From: Enterococcus ureasiticus
GTDB taxonomy: Bacteria > Bacillota > Bacilli > Lactobacillales > Enterococcaceae
Length of the DNA: 64,000 nt
Assembly: GCF_001730285.1 (NCBI RefSeq)
Contig: NZ_MIJZ01000001.1
Location: 434,001-498,000 of the forward strand
Reading direction: 5' to 3'
Position numbers and translations under genes: made by a program. The number at the start of each line of letters is the position of its first letter. The stretch's first letter is position 1. Under the pieces are notes generated by a model. That model did no database searches, was not told where the DNA came from, and was given only the letters and a program-made list of their open reading frames with translations. Positions 1-8,695 of this stretch are shown here, piece after piece.

Positions 1-740
1 GTCCAACTAGCTGGATTTCCAATACGGATCGCTGTCGCAATTGTCTCAGGTTGTTCGATTACTTCACCTTTCACTATTGCTGCAGCTCCTTCTGCTTCAA
101 AACCATGCATTCGTGGTAAAAGTGTTCCTTTTTTATCATGCCATTCTTTAAAGCCTTTCCAGTATGCAGAGATATTCCCAGCATTTCCAACTGGAATTGC
201 TAAAACATCTGGTGCTTGTCCAAGTTGTTCGCAAACTTCAAAAGCTGCTGTCTTTTGACCTTCTAAGCGATATGGATTCACCGAATTAACTAGTGCTACA
301 GCTTCTGTTTCAGCAATATCACGAACAGCTTTCAACGCTTCATCAAAATTACCTGGAATCGAGATGATATCCGCACCATAAATAATTGCTTGTGCGAGTT
401 TGCCCATTGCGATTTTGCCATCAGGAATAACCACATAGGCTTTAACACCTGCTCTTGTAGCATAAGCAGCTGCTGCTGCACTTGTATTTCCTGTTGACGC
501 ACAAACAATTGCTTTTGCGCCTTCTTCAACAGCTTTAGCAACAGCCATAACCATTCCGCGGTCTTTGAATGATCCAGTCGGATTCAGGCCTTCATATTTT
601 CCATATAAATTGATGCCTAATTCCTTTGACAAACTGTGCAGTGGAATTAATGGTGTGTTTCCTTCGGCCAATGAAATCATTGGTGTATTATCTGTGATTG
701 GTAAATATTCCTTATATTGTTTTAATAATCCTTCATACAT
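1..740 (-). CDS. thrC: Threonine synthase, partial (3' end beyond the left edge)
   Basis: Makes threonine from O-phosphohomoserine using pyridoxal phosphate. About 246 N-terminal residues are visible of a protein usually near 350. The N-terminus reads [14 protein letters not shown], followed by the substrate/PLP segment [11 protein letters not shown] with the cofactor lysine, then [15 protein letters not shown], typical of fold-type II PLP enzymes of the short ThrC class. The ATG is preceded by GGAGGATTAATC, which lies in the last codons of hom, so the two genes are one operon and probably translationally coupled. thrB would be expected next, outside the window. Identity is certain; only the end is missing. 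Confidence 0.95.
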   Translation of the reverse strand, partial: MYEGLLKQYKEYLPITDNTPMISLAEGNTPLIPLHSLSKELGINLYGKYEGLNPTGSFKDRGMVMAVAKAVEEGAKAIVCASTGNTSAAAAAYATRAGVKAYVVIPDGKIAMGKLAQAIIYGADIISIPGNFDEALKAVRDIAETEAVALVNSVNPYRLEGQKTAAFEVCEQLGQAPDVLAIPVGNAGNISAYWKGFKEWHDKKGTLLPRMHGFEAEGAAAIVKGEVIEQPETIATAIRIGNPASW

Positions 741-743
741 TGA

Positions 744-2033
744 TTAATCCTCCAATACTTTAAATGTATTTAATAGTTCGAATCCATCTGTTGATTCGAT
801 TTCTTTTGTCACTTGCTTCATTTGTTCTTTGGTAATTGTATGTGTGATTGCCACGATTCTAGCTCGAGTGCCGTCAGATTTCTGCTGAACTAATTGATCA
901 AAACTAACATTTGCTTCAGTCATTATCTGAGTTAACTTCAAAATTTGACCATGTCGATCCGGCACTTCGATTGAGAAATAGTACTTTCCAGAAATTGTTT
1001 CATCTGCTGCTAGTTTAGTATCATGTTGATAGGAATTAAACATATGTCCTGTCGTTCCTAAACGGATATTTTTAGCAATTGTGATGATATCACTAACGAC
1101 ACTTGTTGCAGTTGGCTTAGCACCTGCACCTGGCCCATAATACATTGACTCACCAACACCTGCGCTTTCGATAAAAACTGCATTAAATTCATTACGAACC
1201 GAAGCGATTGGATGCGATTTAGCCACAAGCATTGGGCCAACTTCAACCGCAATACTGCCCTCTTGATTTTCAGAAGAACCGATCAGCTTCACTTCATAGC
1301 CTAATTGAGCAGCCATTTCAACATCATCTAAAGACAGACCACGAATACCTCGCGTATCCACTTGATCCAATCGAATGTTCATCCCAAAAGCAAACTGGCT
1401 TAAAATAACCATTTTATAGGCTGCATCAATACCATCCACATCATTCGTTGGATCAGATTCAGCAAATCCTAACTCTTGGGCTTCTTTTAATGCTTGATCA
1501 TATGACTTTTTCTCAGAAACCATCTGTGTCAGCATATAATTTGTCGTTCCATTGACGATTCCTAACACCTTTTGGATATTGTCAGCAGCTAAACTATTGG
1601 CAATTGTGCGTAAAATAGGAATACCACCGGCAACACTTGCTTCATAATATAAATCACAATCATTCTTTTGAGCTAAAGCTACAAGCTCACTGCCATGTTG
1701 AGCCAAAAGATCTTTGTTTGCTGTTACAATATGTTTCCCATTTTCTAGCGCTTTGGTAATGAAGGTTTTTGCTGGTTCCACTTTTCCTATTAATTCTACA
1801 ATAATCTTGATTTCATCATCATTGATAATATCCTCGATCTTTGTTGTGAGCTGAATATCAAATTTCTCAGCCAGACGTCTTTTTTCTTCTTCATCACGTA
1901 CTAAAGCTTTTGAAATAGTGATTTCCATTCCTGTCACTTGTGAAATTTTCTCTTGATGTTCTTGTAAAATTGTTGGTACACCAGATCCAACTGTACCTAG
2001 TCCAAGCAAACCAATTTTCAATTTTTCCTTCAT
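744..2033 (-). CDS. hom: Homoserine dehydrogenase
   Basis: Reduces aspartate semialdehyde to homoserine, the branch step to threonine and methionine. The 429-residue length fits the Gram-positive class with a C-terminal ACT domain. Seen: the nucleotide-binding start KIGLLGLGTVGSGV (about residues 5-18), the catalytic-domain segment TANKDLLAQHG (about 105-115), the family signature LGFAESDPTNDVDGIDAAYK (about 188-207), and from about residue 350 an ACT-like region starting YYFSIEVPDRHGQ, which in relatives binds threonine for feedback control. GGAGGAAGA sits just before the ATG. First gene of a hom-thrC operon; thrC starts 3 bases after the stop codon. Confidence 0.96.
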   Translation of the reverse strand: MKEKLKIGLLGLGTVGSGVPTILQEHQEKISQVTGMEITISKALVRDEEEKRRLAEKFDIQLTTKIEDIINDDEIKIIVELIGKVEPAKTFITKALENGKHIVTANKDLLAQHGSELVALAQKNDCDLYYEASVAGGIPILRTIANSLAADNIQKVLGIVNGTTNYMLTQMVSEKKSYDQALKEAQELGFAESDPTNDVDGIDAAYKMVILSQFAFGMNIRLDQVDTRGIRGLSLDDVEMAAQLGYEVKLIGSSENQEGSIAVEVGPMLVAKSHPIASVRNEFNAVFIESAGVGESMYYGPGAGAKPTATSVVSDIITIAKNIRLGTTGHMFNSYQHDTKLAADETISGKYYFSIEVPDRHGQILKLTQIMTEANVSFDQLVQQKSDGTRARIVAITHTITKEQMKQVTKEIESTDGFELLNTFKVLED

Positions 2034-2057
2034 TCTTCTTCCTCCAACTATAAAATT

Positions 2058-2094
2058 AGAAACATTTCATTTTCTTCTAATAAAACATGTTTCT
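2058..2094. promoter_or_regulatory. Inverted repeat in the hom leader
   Basis: Perfect 8-bp arms AGAAACAT and ATGTTTCT separated by 21 bases lie between hom and the upstream terminator. A -10-like TATACT on the minus strand lies just upstream at about 2096-2101, so the repeat falls in the early transcript or over the start site. It could be an operator or a weak hairpin. No T-box core was recognised. Confidence 0.35.
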
Positions 2095-2112
2095 AGTATA
2101 CCCAACTGACGT

Positions 2113-2163
2113 AAAAAAAACTACCCTTTTCTTTGAATTTCCCATGGGAATCCTAGAAAAGGT
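2113..2163 (-). terminator. Rho-independent terminator of the ArsR gene
   Basis: On the minus strand ACCTTTTCT pairs with AGAAAAGGGT around an inner TTCCCATGGGAA palindrome, followed by eight T residues. It separates the ArsR gene from hom. Confidence 0.8.
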
Positions 2164-2166
2164 GAG

Positions 2167-2454
2167 TTATTGGTGTTTGATATGTTCAAAGGTTTGATTA
2201 AGAATATCAATAACATGGTGGTCGTCAAGTGTATAATAAATTGTTTTTCCTTCGCGTCTGGATCTTACTACATGGCTGTCTCGTAATAGTTTTAATTGAT
2301 GTGAAACAGCTGACTGTTCCATTGAAAGCTGGTCTCCGATTGCTGTTACATTTAGCTCTCCTTTTTTTAACAGAAGTAAAATTCGTAATCTAGTTGGATC
2401 ACTCAACACTTTGTATAATTGACTTACTTTTTGAATTTCATCTATTTCTTTCAT
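2167..2454 (-). CDS. ArsR/SmtB-family metal-responsive repressor (CzrA-like)
   Basis: A 95-residue winged-helix repressor. The recognition region reads SMEQSAVSHQLKLLRDSHVV and the wing RREGKTIYYTL. The C-terminal helix carries D, H, H and H in the pattern D-x-H then H-x-x-H (DDHHV ... EHIKH), which aligns residue for residue with the alpha-5 zinc site of CzrA/SmtB, so zinc or cobalt sensing is likely. No CXC alpha-3 motif is present. A start 18 codons upstream is open, but an extended -10 (TGCTATAAT) lies inside that stretch, so translation must begin at the inner ATG behind GAAGGGAAG. The gene stands alone, and no exporter is adjacent to name as its target. Confidence 0.88.
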   Translation of the reverse strand: MKEIDEIQKVSQLYKVLSDPTRLRILLLLKKGELNVTAIGDQLSMEQSAVSHQLKLLRDSHVVRSRREGKTIYYTLDDHHVIDILNQTFEHIKHQ

Positions 2455-2487
2455 CGCTGAGCTTCCCTTCTTATTTTCCTCTCGCTT

Positions 2488-2496
2488 ATTATAGCA
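2488..2496 (-). promoter_or_regulatory. Extended -10 promoter of the ArsR gene
   Basis: The minus strand reads TGCTATAAT, a consensus extended -10. No good -35 is found 16-18 bases upstream, which an extended -10 can tolerate. Its position excludes the longer reading of the ArsR gene. Confidence 0.6.
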
Positions 2497-2545
2497 AACT
2501 TTTTTCAAAAGAGGATAGAATTTTTCTTTCGTACAGGATTAAAAA

Positions 2546-2582
2546 AAGACAACTAGGATAAAACAACATCCTACTTGTCTTT
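2546..2582 (-). terminator. Terminator of proC
   Basis: A stem of about 13 bp, AAGACAAGTAGGAT against ATCCTAGTTGTCTT with one mismatch, followed by a T run on the minus strand just after the proC stop codon. Confidence 0.88.
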
Positions 2583-2599
2583 CAAAAATTTATTTTTTC

Positions 2600-3376
2600 T
2601 TAGCTGTTCGCTTGTTTAACTGCATCGATCACAGCAAATCTAAATCCATTTTTTTCTAAAGCTGTAACACCTTTAATCGTGCTGCCTCCTGGAGATGTGA
2701 CACCATCTTTTAGCTCTCCTGGATGTTTTTTAGTCTCAATCGCAAGTTTGGCAGATCCTAACATCATTTGTGCAATGATTTCATATGAAAGAGCACGAGG
2801 CATGCCTTCTAACACGGCACCATCCGCTAATGCTTCCATGAATATATCAACAAAGGCTGGGCTGCATCCAGCAACCGTACCAAATGTACCTAGAATATTT
2901 TCGCTAACTTCTTCAACTTTCCCCAAAGATTCCAATACACGGGTCGCTTCAGCTTTTGATTCAACTGGCATATCATCTGCAAAAACTGCACCGATCATTC
3001 CAGCATTGACACTGACAGGCGTGTTAGGAATAGCATGAACAACATGGATTTCTTTGCCTAAAATAGCTTGGGCTTCTTCTACAGTATGTCCTGTCGCAAC
3101 CGAAATAAGAATTGTGTCTTTAGTTATATTCGGCGCTGCTTGTTTTAAAATCTCTAAAACGATTTTAGCTCCTGTAGCTATAAAAATCACTTGGCATTCT
3201 TTTAAAGCAGCATAGTCTTTGATCAATTTGAATCCAAGTTTCTCTTGCAGTGCTTCAGCGGTACCGCTTGAACCACCTTTGACGAACAAATTCTCTGGTA
3301 CTACTGTTTTAGCTTTTAACAGGCCTTCAATCATCGCACTGCCCATGTGACCGGCGCCGATAAATCCAATATTCAT
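2600..3376 (-). CDS. proC: Pyrroline-5-carboxylate reductase
   Basis: Last step of proline synthesis: NAD(P)H-dependent reduction of pyrroline-5-carboxylate. At 258 residues it is of family length. The Rossmann start MNIGFIGAGHMGSAMIEGLL and the C-terminal ProC signature around DGVTSPGGSTIKGVTALEKN (about residues 224-243) are clear. A GTG three codons upstream is open, but AGGAG abuts it; the ATG lies 8 bases after AGGAG and gives the usual MNIGFIG start. It stands alone between two terminators, with no proA or proB next to it. Confidence 0.96.
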   Translation of the reverse strand: MNIGFIGAGHMGSAMIEGLLKAKTVVPENLFVKGGSSGTAEALQEKLGFKLIKDYAALKECQVIFIATGAKIVLEILKQAAPNITKDTILISVATGHTVEEAQAILGKEIHVVHAIPNTPVSVNAGMIGAVFADDMPVESKAEATRVLESLGKVEEVSENILGTFGTVAGCSPAFVDIFMEALADGAVLEGMPRALSYEIIAQMMLGSAKLAIETKKHPGELKDGVTSPGGSTIKGVTALEKNGFRFAVIDAVKQANS

Positions 3377-3407
3377 GTCTACCACTCCTTATAATAGTAA
3401 AAATCAA

Positions 3408-3446
3408 GGGACTGAAATAAAACTTCTCTCCAGTTTTTTCAGTCCC
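3408..3446 (-). terminator. Terminator of phosphoglucomutase gene
   Basis: A 10-bp stem GGGACTGAAA/TTTCAGTCCC with a loop of about 19 bases, followed by TTGATTTTTA on the minus strand. Confidence 0.7.
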
Positions 3447-3453
3447 ATTCATT

Positions 3454-5178
3454 TTATTCAGTTAATGCGTTAACTGCTTGCTCAAAATTCTTGATTTTTT
3501 GATCAGCTTCTAATTGAGAATCAGCCTTCGTTGCCAAATAAAATTTAATCTTGGGTTCAGTTCCAGATGGACGGATCGCAATCCAGCTACCATCTTCCAA
3601 GAAATATTTTAACACATCTGACGGCGGAGTCGTCAACGCTTCAACTTTTCCATCTGCGGATGTTTTTGTTAATTCTTTGAAATCTTCCGTTTGCGTTACG
3701 TTGATATTTGCAAATGAAGTAGGTGCTTCTTCACGGAATTTTTTCATTAGCGCTTTAATTTTTTCGCTGCCTTCAATTCCACTCAAGGTTACTGAAATTG
3801 TTTTTTCTTCAAAATAACCATACTCTTTGAAAATGTCTTGTAAACCATCATAAAGTGTTTTTCCTTGTTTCTTGTAAAAAGCCGCAACTTCCGCCAATAA
3901 AACAAGTGCTTGGATCGCATCTTTATCACGAACGAAGGATTTTACTAAATAACCATAACTCTCTTCAAAGCCAAACATAAAGGTTTGAGAATGATCTTCT
4001 TCATATTGTTCGATTTTTTCTGCAATAAACTTAAATCCTGTTAAGACATCCACCATTTTTGTGTTGTATTTCGCTGCGATTGCAGTTGCTAATTCACTGG
4101 ACACGATAGATTTCAAGACAACAGCATTTTCTGGTAAAGTTCCTGCTTGTTTATGCGCCTCTAGAATATATTGAATCATGATCGATCCTAATTGATTACC
4201 TGTTAAAACTTGATAACTACCATCTGGTAAACGAACTGCAGCACCTAAACGGTCAGCATCAGGATCTGTCGCGATCAATAGGTCAGCATCTTCTTTTTCT
4301 CCTAGACGGATAGCATATTCAAAAGCCGAGTGCTCTTCTGGATTTGGTGATTTGACCGTTGTAAAATCAGGATCAGCAATCGCCTGTTCTGGAACAAGTA
4401 CAAATTTTTCAAACCCAGCTTGTTTCAAAGCTTTTTCACCTAGCATTTTCCCAGTGCCATGTAATGGCGTATAAACCAATTTTAATTCTTTACCCATGTC
4501 ATTGATCAATTCTTGGTTGATCGTAACTTTTTTAACCTCTTTCAAGTACGCAGTATCGACCTCTTCACCAATGATTGTAATCAAATTACTCGTTTTTGCT
4601 TGATCATCGGTTAAGACTTCAACCTTTAATGGGTTTTCAATTTCACGAACATATTTAGTCAAAGCATCAGCATCTGCCGGTGGCATTTGTCCACCATCTG
4701 CGCCGTAGACTTTATAGCCGTTGTACGCTGCTGGATTATGAGATGCTGTGATCATGATTCCTGAAAATGCATTTAAGTGGCGAACTGCAAAAGACAGCTC
4801 AGGCGTTGGGCGTAAACTTTCAAAAACAAAAGCAGGAATATCATGTTGTGCTAATGTTTTTGCCGCTTCCATTGCAAACTCTGGTGACATATGACGAGAG
4901 TCGTAAGCAATTGCAACTCCCCGTCGTTTTGCCTCAGGTCCTTCAGCATCCATAAAACGAGCCAATCCTTCAGTTGCTTGACGGATCGTAAAAATATTCA
5001 TCCGATTGATTCCGGCACCTAAAATACCACGCATACCAGCCGTTCCAAACTCTAAAGGTGCATAAAAAGCATCCTCACATTTTTCAGGATTTCCTTTCAA
5101 ATCGATCAATTCTTTTTTTAAATTTTCTGGTATATTTTCTTCATTTATCCACTGTTCATAGACTTGTTCCCAAGACAT
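3454..5178 (-). CDS. pgm: Alpha-phosphoglucomutase / phosphohexomutase
   Basis: Interconverts glucose 1-phosphate and glucose 6-phosphate, supplying UDP-glucose for wall and glycolipid polymers. Domains in order: N-terminal region with GTAGMRG, the phosphoserine loop TASHNPAAYNGYKVYG (about residues 144-159), the metal-binding DPDADR (about 305), the sugar loop GFEESYGYL (about 400), and the C-terminal phosphate loop RPSGTEPKIKFY. The length of 574 matches the Bacillus PgcA class. The ATG lies 6 bases after AGAGGTG; a GTG three codons upstream overlaps that site and is rejected. Confidence 0.95.
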   Translation of the reverse strand: MSWEQVYEQWINEENIPENLKKELIDLKGNPEKCEDAFYAPLEFGTAGMRGILGAGINRMNIFTIRQATEGLARFMDAEGPEAKRRGVAIAYDSRHMSPEFAMEAAKTLAQHDIPAFVFESLRPTPELSFAVRHLNAFSGIMITASHNPAAYNGYKVYGADGGQMPPADADALTKYVREIENPLKVEVLTDDQAKTSNLITIIGEEVDTAYLKEVKKVTINQELINDMGKELKLVYTPLHGTGKMLGEKALKQAGFEKFVLVPEQAIADPDFTTVKSPNPEEHSAFEYAIRLGEKEDADLLIATDPDADRLGAAVRLPDGSYQVLTGNQLGSIMIQYILEAHKQAGTLPENAVVLKSIVSSELATAIAAKYNTKMVDVLTGFKFIAEKIEQYEEDHSQTFMFGFEESYGYLVKSFVRDKDAIQALVLLAEVAAFYKKQGKTLYDGLQDIFKEYGYFEEKTISVTLSGIEGSEKIKALMKKFREEAPTSFANINVTQTEDFKELTKTSADGKVEALTTPPSDVLKYFLEDGSWIAIRPSGTEPKIKFYLATKADSQLEADQKIKNFEQAVNALTE

Positions 5179-5295
5179 GTTTAGCACCTCTTTTTATCAT
5201 TTATATTGTTACCCATTAGTAAGTATATCATTCTAGCGCTTTAGAAGAAAGTAATGGACTGCAAAAAAATATCCTCTAAAAACCAATTTCAACTA

Positions 5296-6021
5296 TTACT
5301 TAAGTAGATGTTGAAATTTTAACAATTGCTCTGTCAGTATTATTGGTTCTGTTGCAAAATAATCTGAAAATTTTTGACTCCAACGTTTCGTCTCTCTTGC
5401 TTCCCCAAATGCTTCCATTGTTTGATTATATTGTTCGATCAATGTATATGCATATGGATGGTAGCGATCATAATGAACAACAGCCGGCTCAGGCAAACGT
5501 GGTTTGACTTTCATCTCAACGGTTGGCTTTCCAAAGCTCAACCCGAATAACGGAAACGTATACTCTGGTAGCTCCAATAATTGGCTGATTTCTTTTCCAT
5601 TTTTACGGATACTTCCAACCACCACTGAGCCTAATCCTAAACTTTCAGTAGCAATCACAGCATTTTCAAGCGCCAAAGCAGCATCAGTCGTAGCTAAAAG
5701 AATCGGCTCAATACTTTCATTGATAGGATATACGCTTTCATGAGCTGTGCTGACCATCTTCGTACGGTGAAGATCTCCGATAAATAGTAAAAAGACAGAG
5801 CTTTTTAGCATATGGGGGTTACCAGGATTCCACTTGACTAATTGTTCACGAAGCTTCTTTTCCTGAATAACGATAATACTGTAAAATTGGCCATTCATCC
5901 AACTTGGGGCTTGCCGAGCCGCATCTAATATCTCCTGCAGGTCCTCTTTGGTTATAACATGATTCTCGTCAAAATCACGATAACTGCGTCGATTTTTCAA
6001 TATCTCAATTGTTTTATTCAT
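5296..6021 (-). CDS. Nitroreductase-family NADPH-dependent oxidoreductase
   Basis: A flavin (FMN) oxidoreductase of the nitroreductase fold. The N-terminus RRSYRDFDENHVITKEDL is the FMN-phosphate region, followed by ARQAPSWMNGQFYSI, with ALENAVIATESLGLGSV near residue 125 and an FGLSFGKPT segment. The physiological substrate cannot be read from sequence. The start is the ATG after GGAGGGAATCAAT rather than the in-frame ATG five codons earlier that overlaps the ribosome site. It lies 29 bases after the MocR-type regulator on the same strand, so the two may be cotranscribed. Confidence 0.88.
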   Translation of the reverse strand: MNKTIEILKNRRSYRDFDENHVITKEDLQEILDAARQAPSWMNGQFYSIIVIQEKKLREQLVKWNPGNPHMLKSSVFLLFIGDLHRTKMVSTAHESVYPINESIEPILLATTDAALALENAVIATESLGLGSVVVGSIRKNGKEISQLLELPEYTFPLFGLSFGKPTVEMKVKPRLPEPAVVHYDRYHPYAYTLIEQYNQTMEAFGEARETKRWSQKFSDYFATEPIILTEQLLKFQHLLK

Positions 6022-6050
6022 ATTGATTCCCTCCATTTATTCTTATTTTA

Positions 6051-7493
6051 TCATAATGATTTGGAATCAAAAGCTATTTTTTTCGTGACTTCCAGCAATT
6101 TTTCTTTAAAAATCAGCAAATTTTTCCCATCAACTCTGGTGAAATTAATCCGAATGCTGTCTTGATTTTCACTAAAGAAGAAACTTGGTGCAATCAGTAA
6201 GCCTTCTTGTAAAAAGACTGCCCAATCTTTTGGCCGAAGATTTCCATGTGTCCATTTTGCCCATATATAAAAGCCCCCTTTAGGCATACTTACATCCCAT
6301 TCGTTCGTTTCATCTAACACATCGAAAACGGCTTTACCTCTTTGTTCTACTGTTTGCTTTAGATGAGCTATTTTGTTGGAAAAATCTTTATCTGTTAAGG
6401 CTAAATTAGCCAAAAGTTGTGGAAAAATACTTAATGAAAAATCCATCATCTTTCTCGCTTCTGCTAATTGTTGATTCACTGAAGTCGGAGCACTCAACCA
6501 GCCTATTTTGGTTGTTGAGCCAAGGATTTTTGATAGAGAACCAATGTACAAAACATTTTCTGGGTCTAATTTTTTTAATGGGGGGATTTGATCTGTAGAG
6601 ACAAAATTCAGTTTAGCGAAAACATCATCTTCTAAAATTGGAATTTGATAATTTTGACATAGTTCAACCAATGCTTTTCTGCGTTTCATCGACATCGTCT
6701 TTCCAGTCGGATTTTGGAATGATGGGTTGACCATGACCATTTTAACCCGATGTTGACGAATCATTTTTTCAAGAGACTCCAAGTTGATTCCGTCTTGATC
6801 CATTTTCACACCATAAAGACGGATCCCAGCTGCTTGAAAAATTGGGAGTGCATAAAGAAATGAAGGGTCTTCGATTGCCACACTATCACCTGATTGCAGC
6901 AATACTTGTAAAATTAAAAATAAAGCTTGTTGCGCACCAGACGTGATCAAGAGACTTTCTGGCGGAAGAGAAAAACCATATTCTTTTTTAGTCTCACGGC
7001 TGATTGATTGCCTTAGGGGCAGATAACCTAGGTCATCTTGCTGTTCTTCTTCCAAAAAGTGTTTCCATGTTAATGGTGGAAATGAGAAACTTGGAATCAA
7101 ATCCATTGGCAATTCTCCTGTATATAAATCCAAGACGTGCTCATCCGATTGCTTGATCAGCCTTTCGATTTGTTCAGTAAAGGGATCGACTTTAGCAAAG
7201 GCATTTTGTTCTAGATAACGACGCCAGTCTGTTCTTGGTGTTGTGCTGATCCCCCACTTCCCTTCGTTGACGATCGTTCCGCTACCTTGTTTTCTGATGA
7301 TCCAGCCTAAAGAAACAAGTTCATCTAATGCATGTACAACAGTGGAACGATTGACTTGAAAGTAATTAGCTAATTTTCTTTCTGAAGGTAAACGTTCACC
7401 TGGTAAAAGATCGCCATTTTTTATATAGTAGAGAATTAGTTCGATGATACTTACGTATATCGGGACGCCTTTTTCTTTTTTTAGTGACCACAT
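6051..7493 (-). CDS. MocR-family regulator (GntR HTH fused to aminotransferase-like domain), PdxR-like
   Basis: A 480-residue two-domain regulator. Residues about 10-78 form a GntR winged helix (GERLPSERKLANYFQVNRSTVVHALDE region, ending GSGTI). Residues about 110-470 form a fold-type I aminotransferase domain with ITSGAQQALFLI, NPSFQNPTG and the PLP lysine in YIGSLSK. Such proteins sense PLP and do not usually act as enzymes. It is transcribed away from a pyridoxal kinase gene and an ECF S-component gene, the arrangement known for PdxR regulators of vitamin B6 genes; the B6 assignment rests on this context. The start is supported by AAGGAGGCAAAAAAAATG. Confidence 0.9.
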   Translation of the reverse strand: MWSLKKEKGVPIYVSIIELILYYIKNGDLLPGERLPSERKLANYFQVNRSTVVHALDELVSLGWIIRKQGSGTIVNEGKWGISTTPRTDWRRYLEQNAFAKVDPFTEQIERLIKQSDEHVLDLYTGELPMDLIPSFSFPPLTWKHFLEEEQQDDLGYLPLRQSISRETKKEYGFSLPPESLLITSGAQQALFLILQVLLQSGDSVAIEDPSFLYALPIFQAAGIRLYGVKMDQDGINLESLEKMIRQHRVKMVMVNPSFQNPTGKTMSMKRRKALVELCQNYQIPILEDDVFAKLNFVSTDQIPPLKKLDPENVLYIGSLSKILGSTTKIGWLSAPTSVNQQLAEARKMMDFSLSIFPQLLANLALTDKDFSNKIAHLKQTVEQRGKAVFDVLDETNEWDVSMPKGGFYIWAKWTHGNLRPKDWAVFLQEGLLIAPSFFFSENQDSIRINFTRVDGKNLLIFKEKLLEVTKKIAFDSKSL

Positions 7494-7622
7494 TTTTTTT
7501 GCCTCCTTATTTATTTTGTTGAAGAGTGTGATTCTTTTGATTTTTATAGGTATTTATTATAGTCTTATCAGGAGTTCTTACTTGCTAATTGGTTAAACTT
7601 AATAAAAGATAAGAGCATGTAA

Positions 7623-7683
7623 CAACTCTTCTTTCAGTCGTCTTGTACTGCTCATCATCGGATCACTTTGTTCTCCGTGATTC
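7623..7683. repeat. 61-bp direct repeat, copy 1
   Basis: Begins CAACTCTTCTTTCAGTCGTC and ends TTCTCCGTGATTC. It differs from copy 2 at two positions. Inside, ATCAC and GTGAT form a short inverted repeat around a 10-base centre. Confidence 0.85.
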
Positions 7684-7695
7684 AAAACTAATGAG

Positions 7696-7756
7696 CAACT
7701 CTCCTTTCAGTCGTCTTGTACTGCTCATCATCGGATCACTTCGTTCTCCGTGATTC
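7696..7756. repeat. 61-bp direct repeat, copy 2
   Basis: Same sequence as copy 1 with two substitutions, one C/T in the first 10 bases and TTCG for TTTG near the end. The period is 73 bp. Similar repeats may occur elsewhere in the genome; this cannot be judged here. Confidence 0.85.
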
Positions 7757-7859
7757 GCAGCAATTGGATGACCTGAAAATAACCCAATTGGCTGTTTTTG
7801 TCAACTTATGTTTGTTTTACAATACATATATCAAAATATTTCCGAATAGAGGTTGGACA

Positions 7860-8684
7860 ATGATAAAAAAAGTATTAACCGTTGCTGGTTCTGATTCTAG
7901 TGGTGGTGCAGGTATTCAAGCGGATTTAAAAACGTTTGAGGAGTATGGAACATTTGGTTTTTCGGCTTTAACTAGTGTTGTGACTATGGACCCAGATGAA
8001 GGCTGGAGTCACACTGTTACTCCGATTGAGCCTGTTTTAGTGGAAAAACAATTAAAAACTATTTTTGCAGGTGGCGCTCTTGACGCTATGAAAACAGGAA
8101 TGCTTGGAACCATCGAAGCAATCGAAATAACTCGAGCTTATATTGATAATTTTGAAATGAACAATATCGTAATTGATCCCGTAATGGCCTGCAAAGGAAC
8201 AAGTGAATTGTTGCAACCTGAAAATGTAGCAGCAATGACTCGCTTACTGTTACCTAAAGCGACTATAACAACACCAAACTTAGTGGAAGCAGGAATTTTA
8301 TCTGGAATGGGGGATTTGACTTCTGTTGAGCAAATGAAAGAAGCAGCAAAAAATATCATTGATTTGGGTCCTAAAAACGTTGTGATCAAAGGCGGTCATC
8401 GCTTAAAATCGGATAAAGCGATTGATCTCTTTTATGATGGAACTGATTTTACGATCTTTGAAGAGGAACTATTTGCAACTGATTATAACCACGGAGCAGG
8501 CTGTACTTTTGCGGCAGCCGTTACTGCAGGTCTTGCAAAAGACTATTCAGTTGTTGATTCTGTGTCGCTAGCAAAAAAATTCGTAGCCGCAGCAATCAAA
8601 AACGGTCAAAAAATCAATCCTTTTCTTGGTCATGTGTGGCATGGAGCTTATAATCATGCGCAAGACCGAATGACAGAAAATTAG
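7860..8684 (+). CDS. pdxK: Pyridoxal/pyridoxine kinase (ThiD-like PfkB fold)
   Basis: Phosphorylates vitamin B6 vitamers (and possibly hydroxymethylpyrimidine) for PLP salvage. The 274 residues start MIKKVLTVAGSDSSGGAGIQ, the ThiD/PdxK substrate region, with DPVMACKG near 105, VIKGGHR near 178 and the anion-hole/catalytic motif HGAGCTFAAA near 213, where the cysteine replaces the alanine or glycine of many kinases. The start is the ATG after GAGGTTGGACA. It is 11 bases upstream of an ECF S-component gene, and a PdxR-like regulator is divergent, which favours B6 over thiamine. ThiD activity is not excluded. Confidence 0.85.
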   Translation: MIKKVLTVAGSDSSGGAGIQADLKTFEEYGTFGFSALTSVVTMDPDEGWSHTVTPIEPVLVEKQLKTIFAGGALDAMKTGMLGTIEAIEITRAYIDNFEMNNIVIDPVMACKGTSELLQPENVAAMTRLLLPKATITTPNLVEAGILSGMGDLTSVEQMKEAAKNIIDLGPKNVVIKGGHRLKSDKAIDLFYDGTDFTIFEEELFATDYNHGAGCTFAAAVTAGLAKDYSVVDSVSLAKKFVAAAIKNGQKINPFLGHVWHGAYNHAQDRMTEN

Positions 8685-8695
8685 GGAGTGACAGA

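Larger units (their letters stand above)
7494..7859. other. Divergent intergenic region between the MocR-type gene and the kinase gene
   Basis: This region holds no convincing gene. It contains two near-identical 61-bp repeats (listed separately) and AT-rich promoter-like stretches, for example TACAAT at about 7817-7822 ahead of the kinase gene. The regulator's operator probably lies here, but no single site stands out. A longer in-frame reading of the kinase starts inside the second repeat; it has no ribosome site and encodes nothing conserved. Confidence 0.5.

Noticed and set aside
2034-2112. Possible T-box riboswitch for threonine upstream of hom
   Set aside because: The leader is too short and has no T-box AGGGTGGNACC core; only a simple inverted repeat is present.
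7623-7756. CRISPR array
   Set aside because: Only two copies of 61 bp with a 12-base gap and no cas genes.
7716-7859. N-terminal extension of the B6 kinase
   Set aside because: The stretch begins inside a repeat, is not kinase-like, and the ATG at 7860 has a ribosome site.
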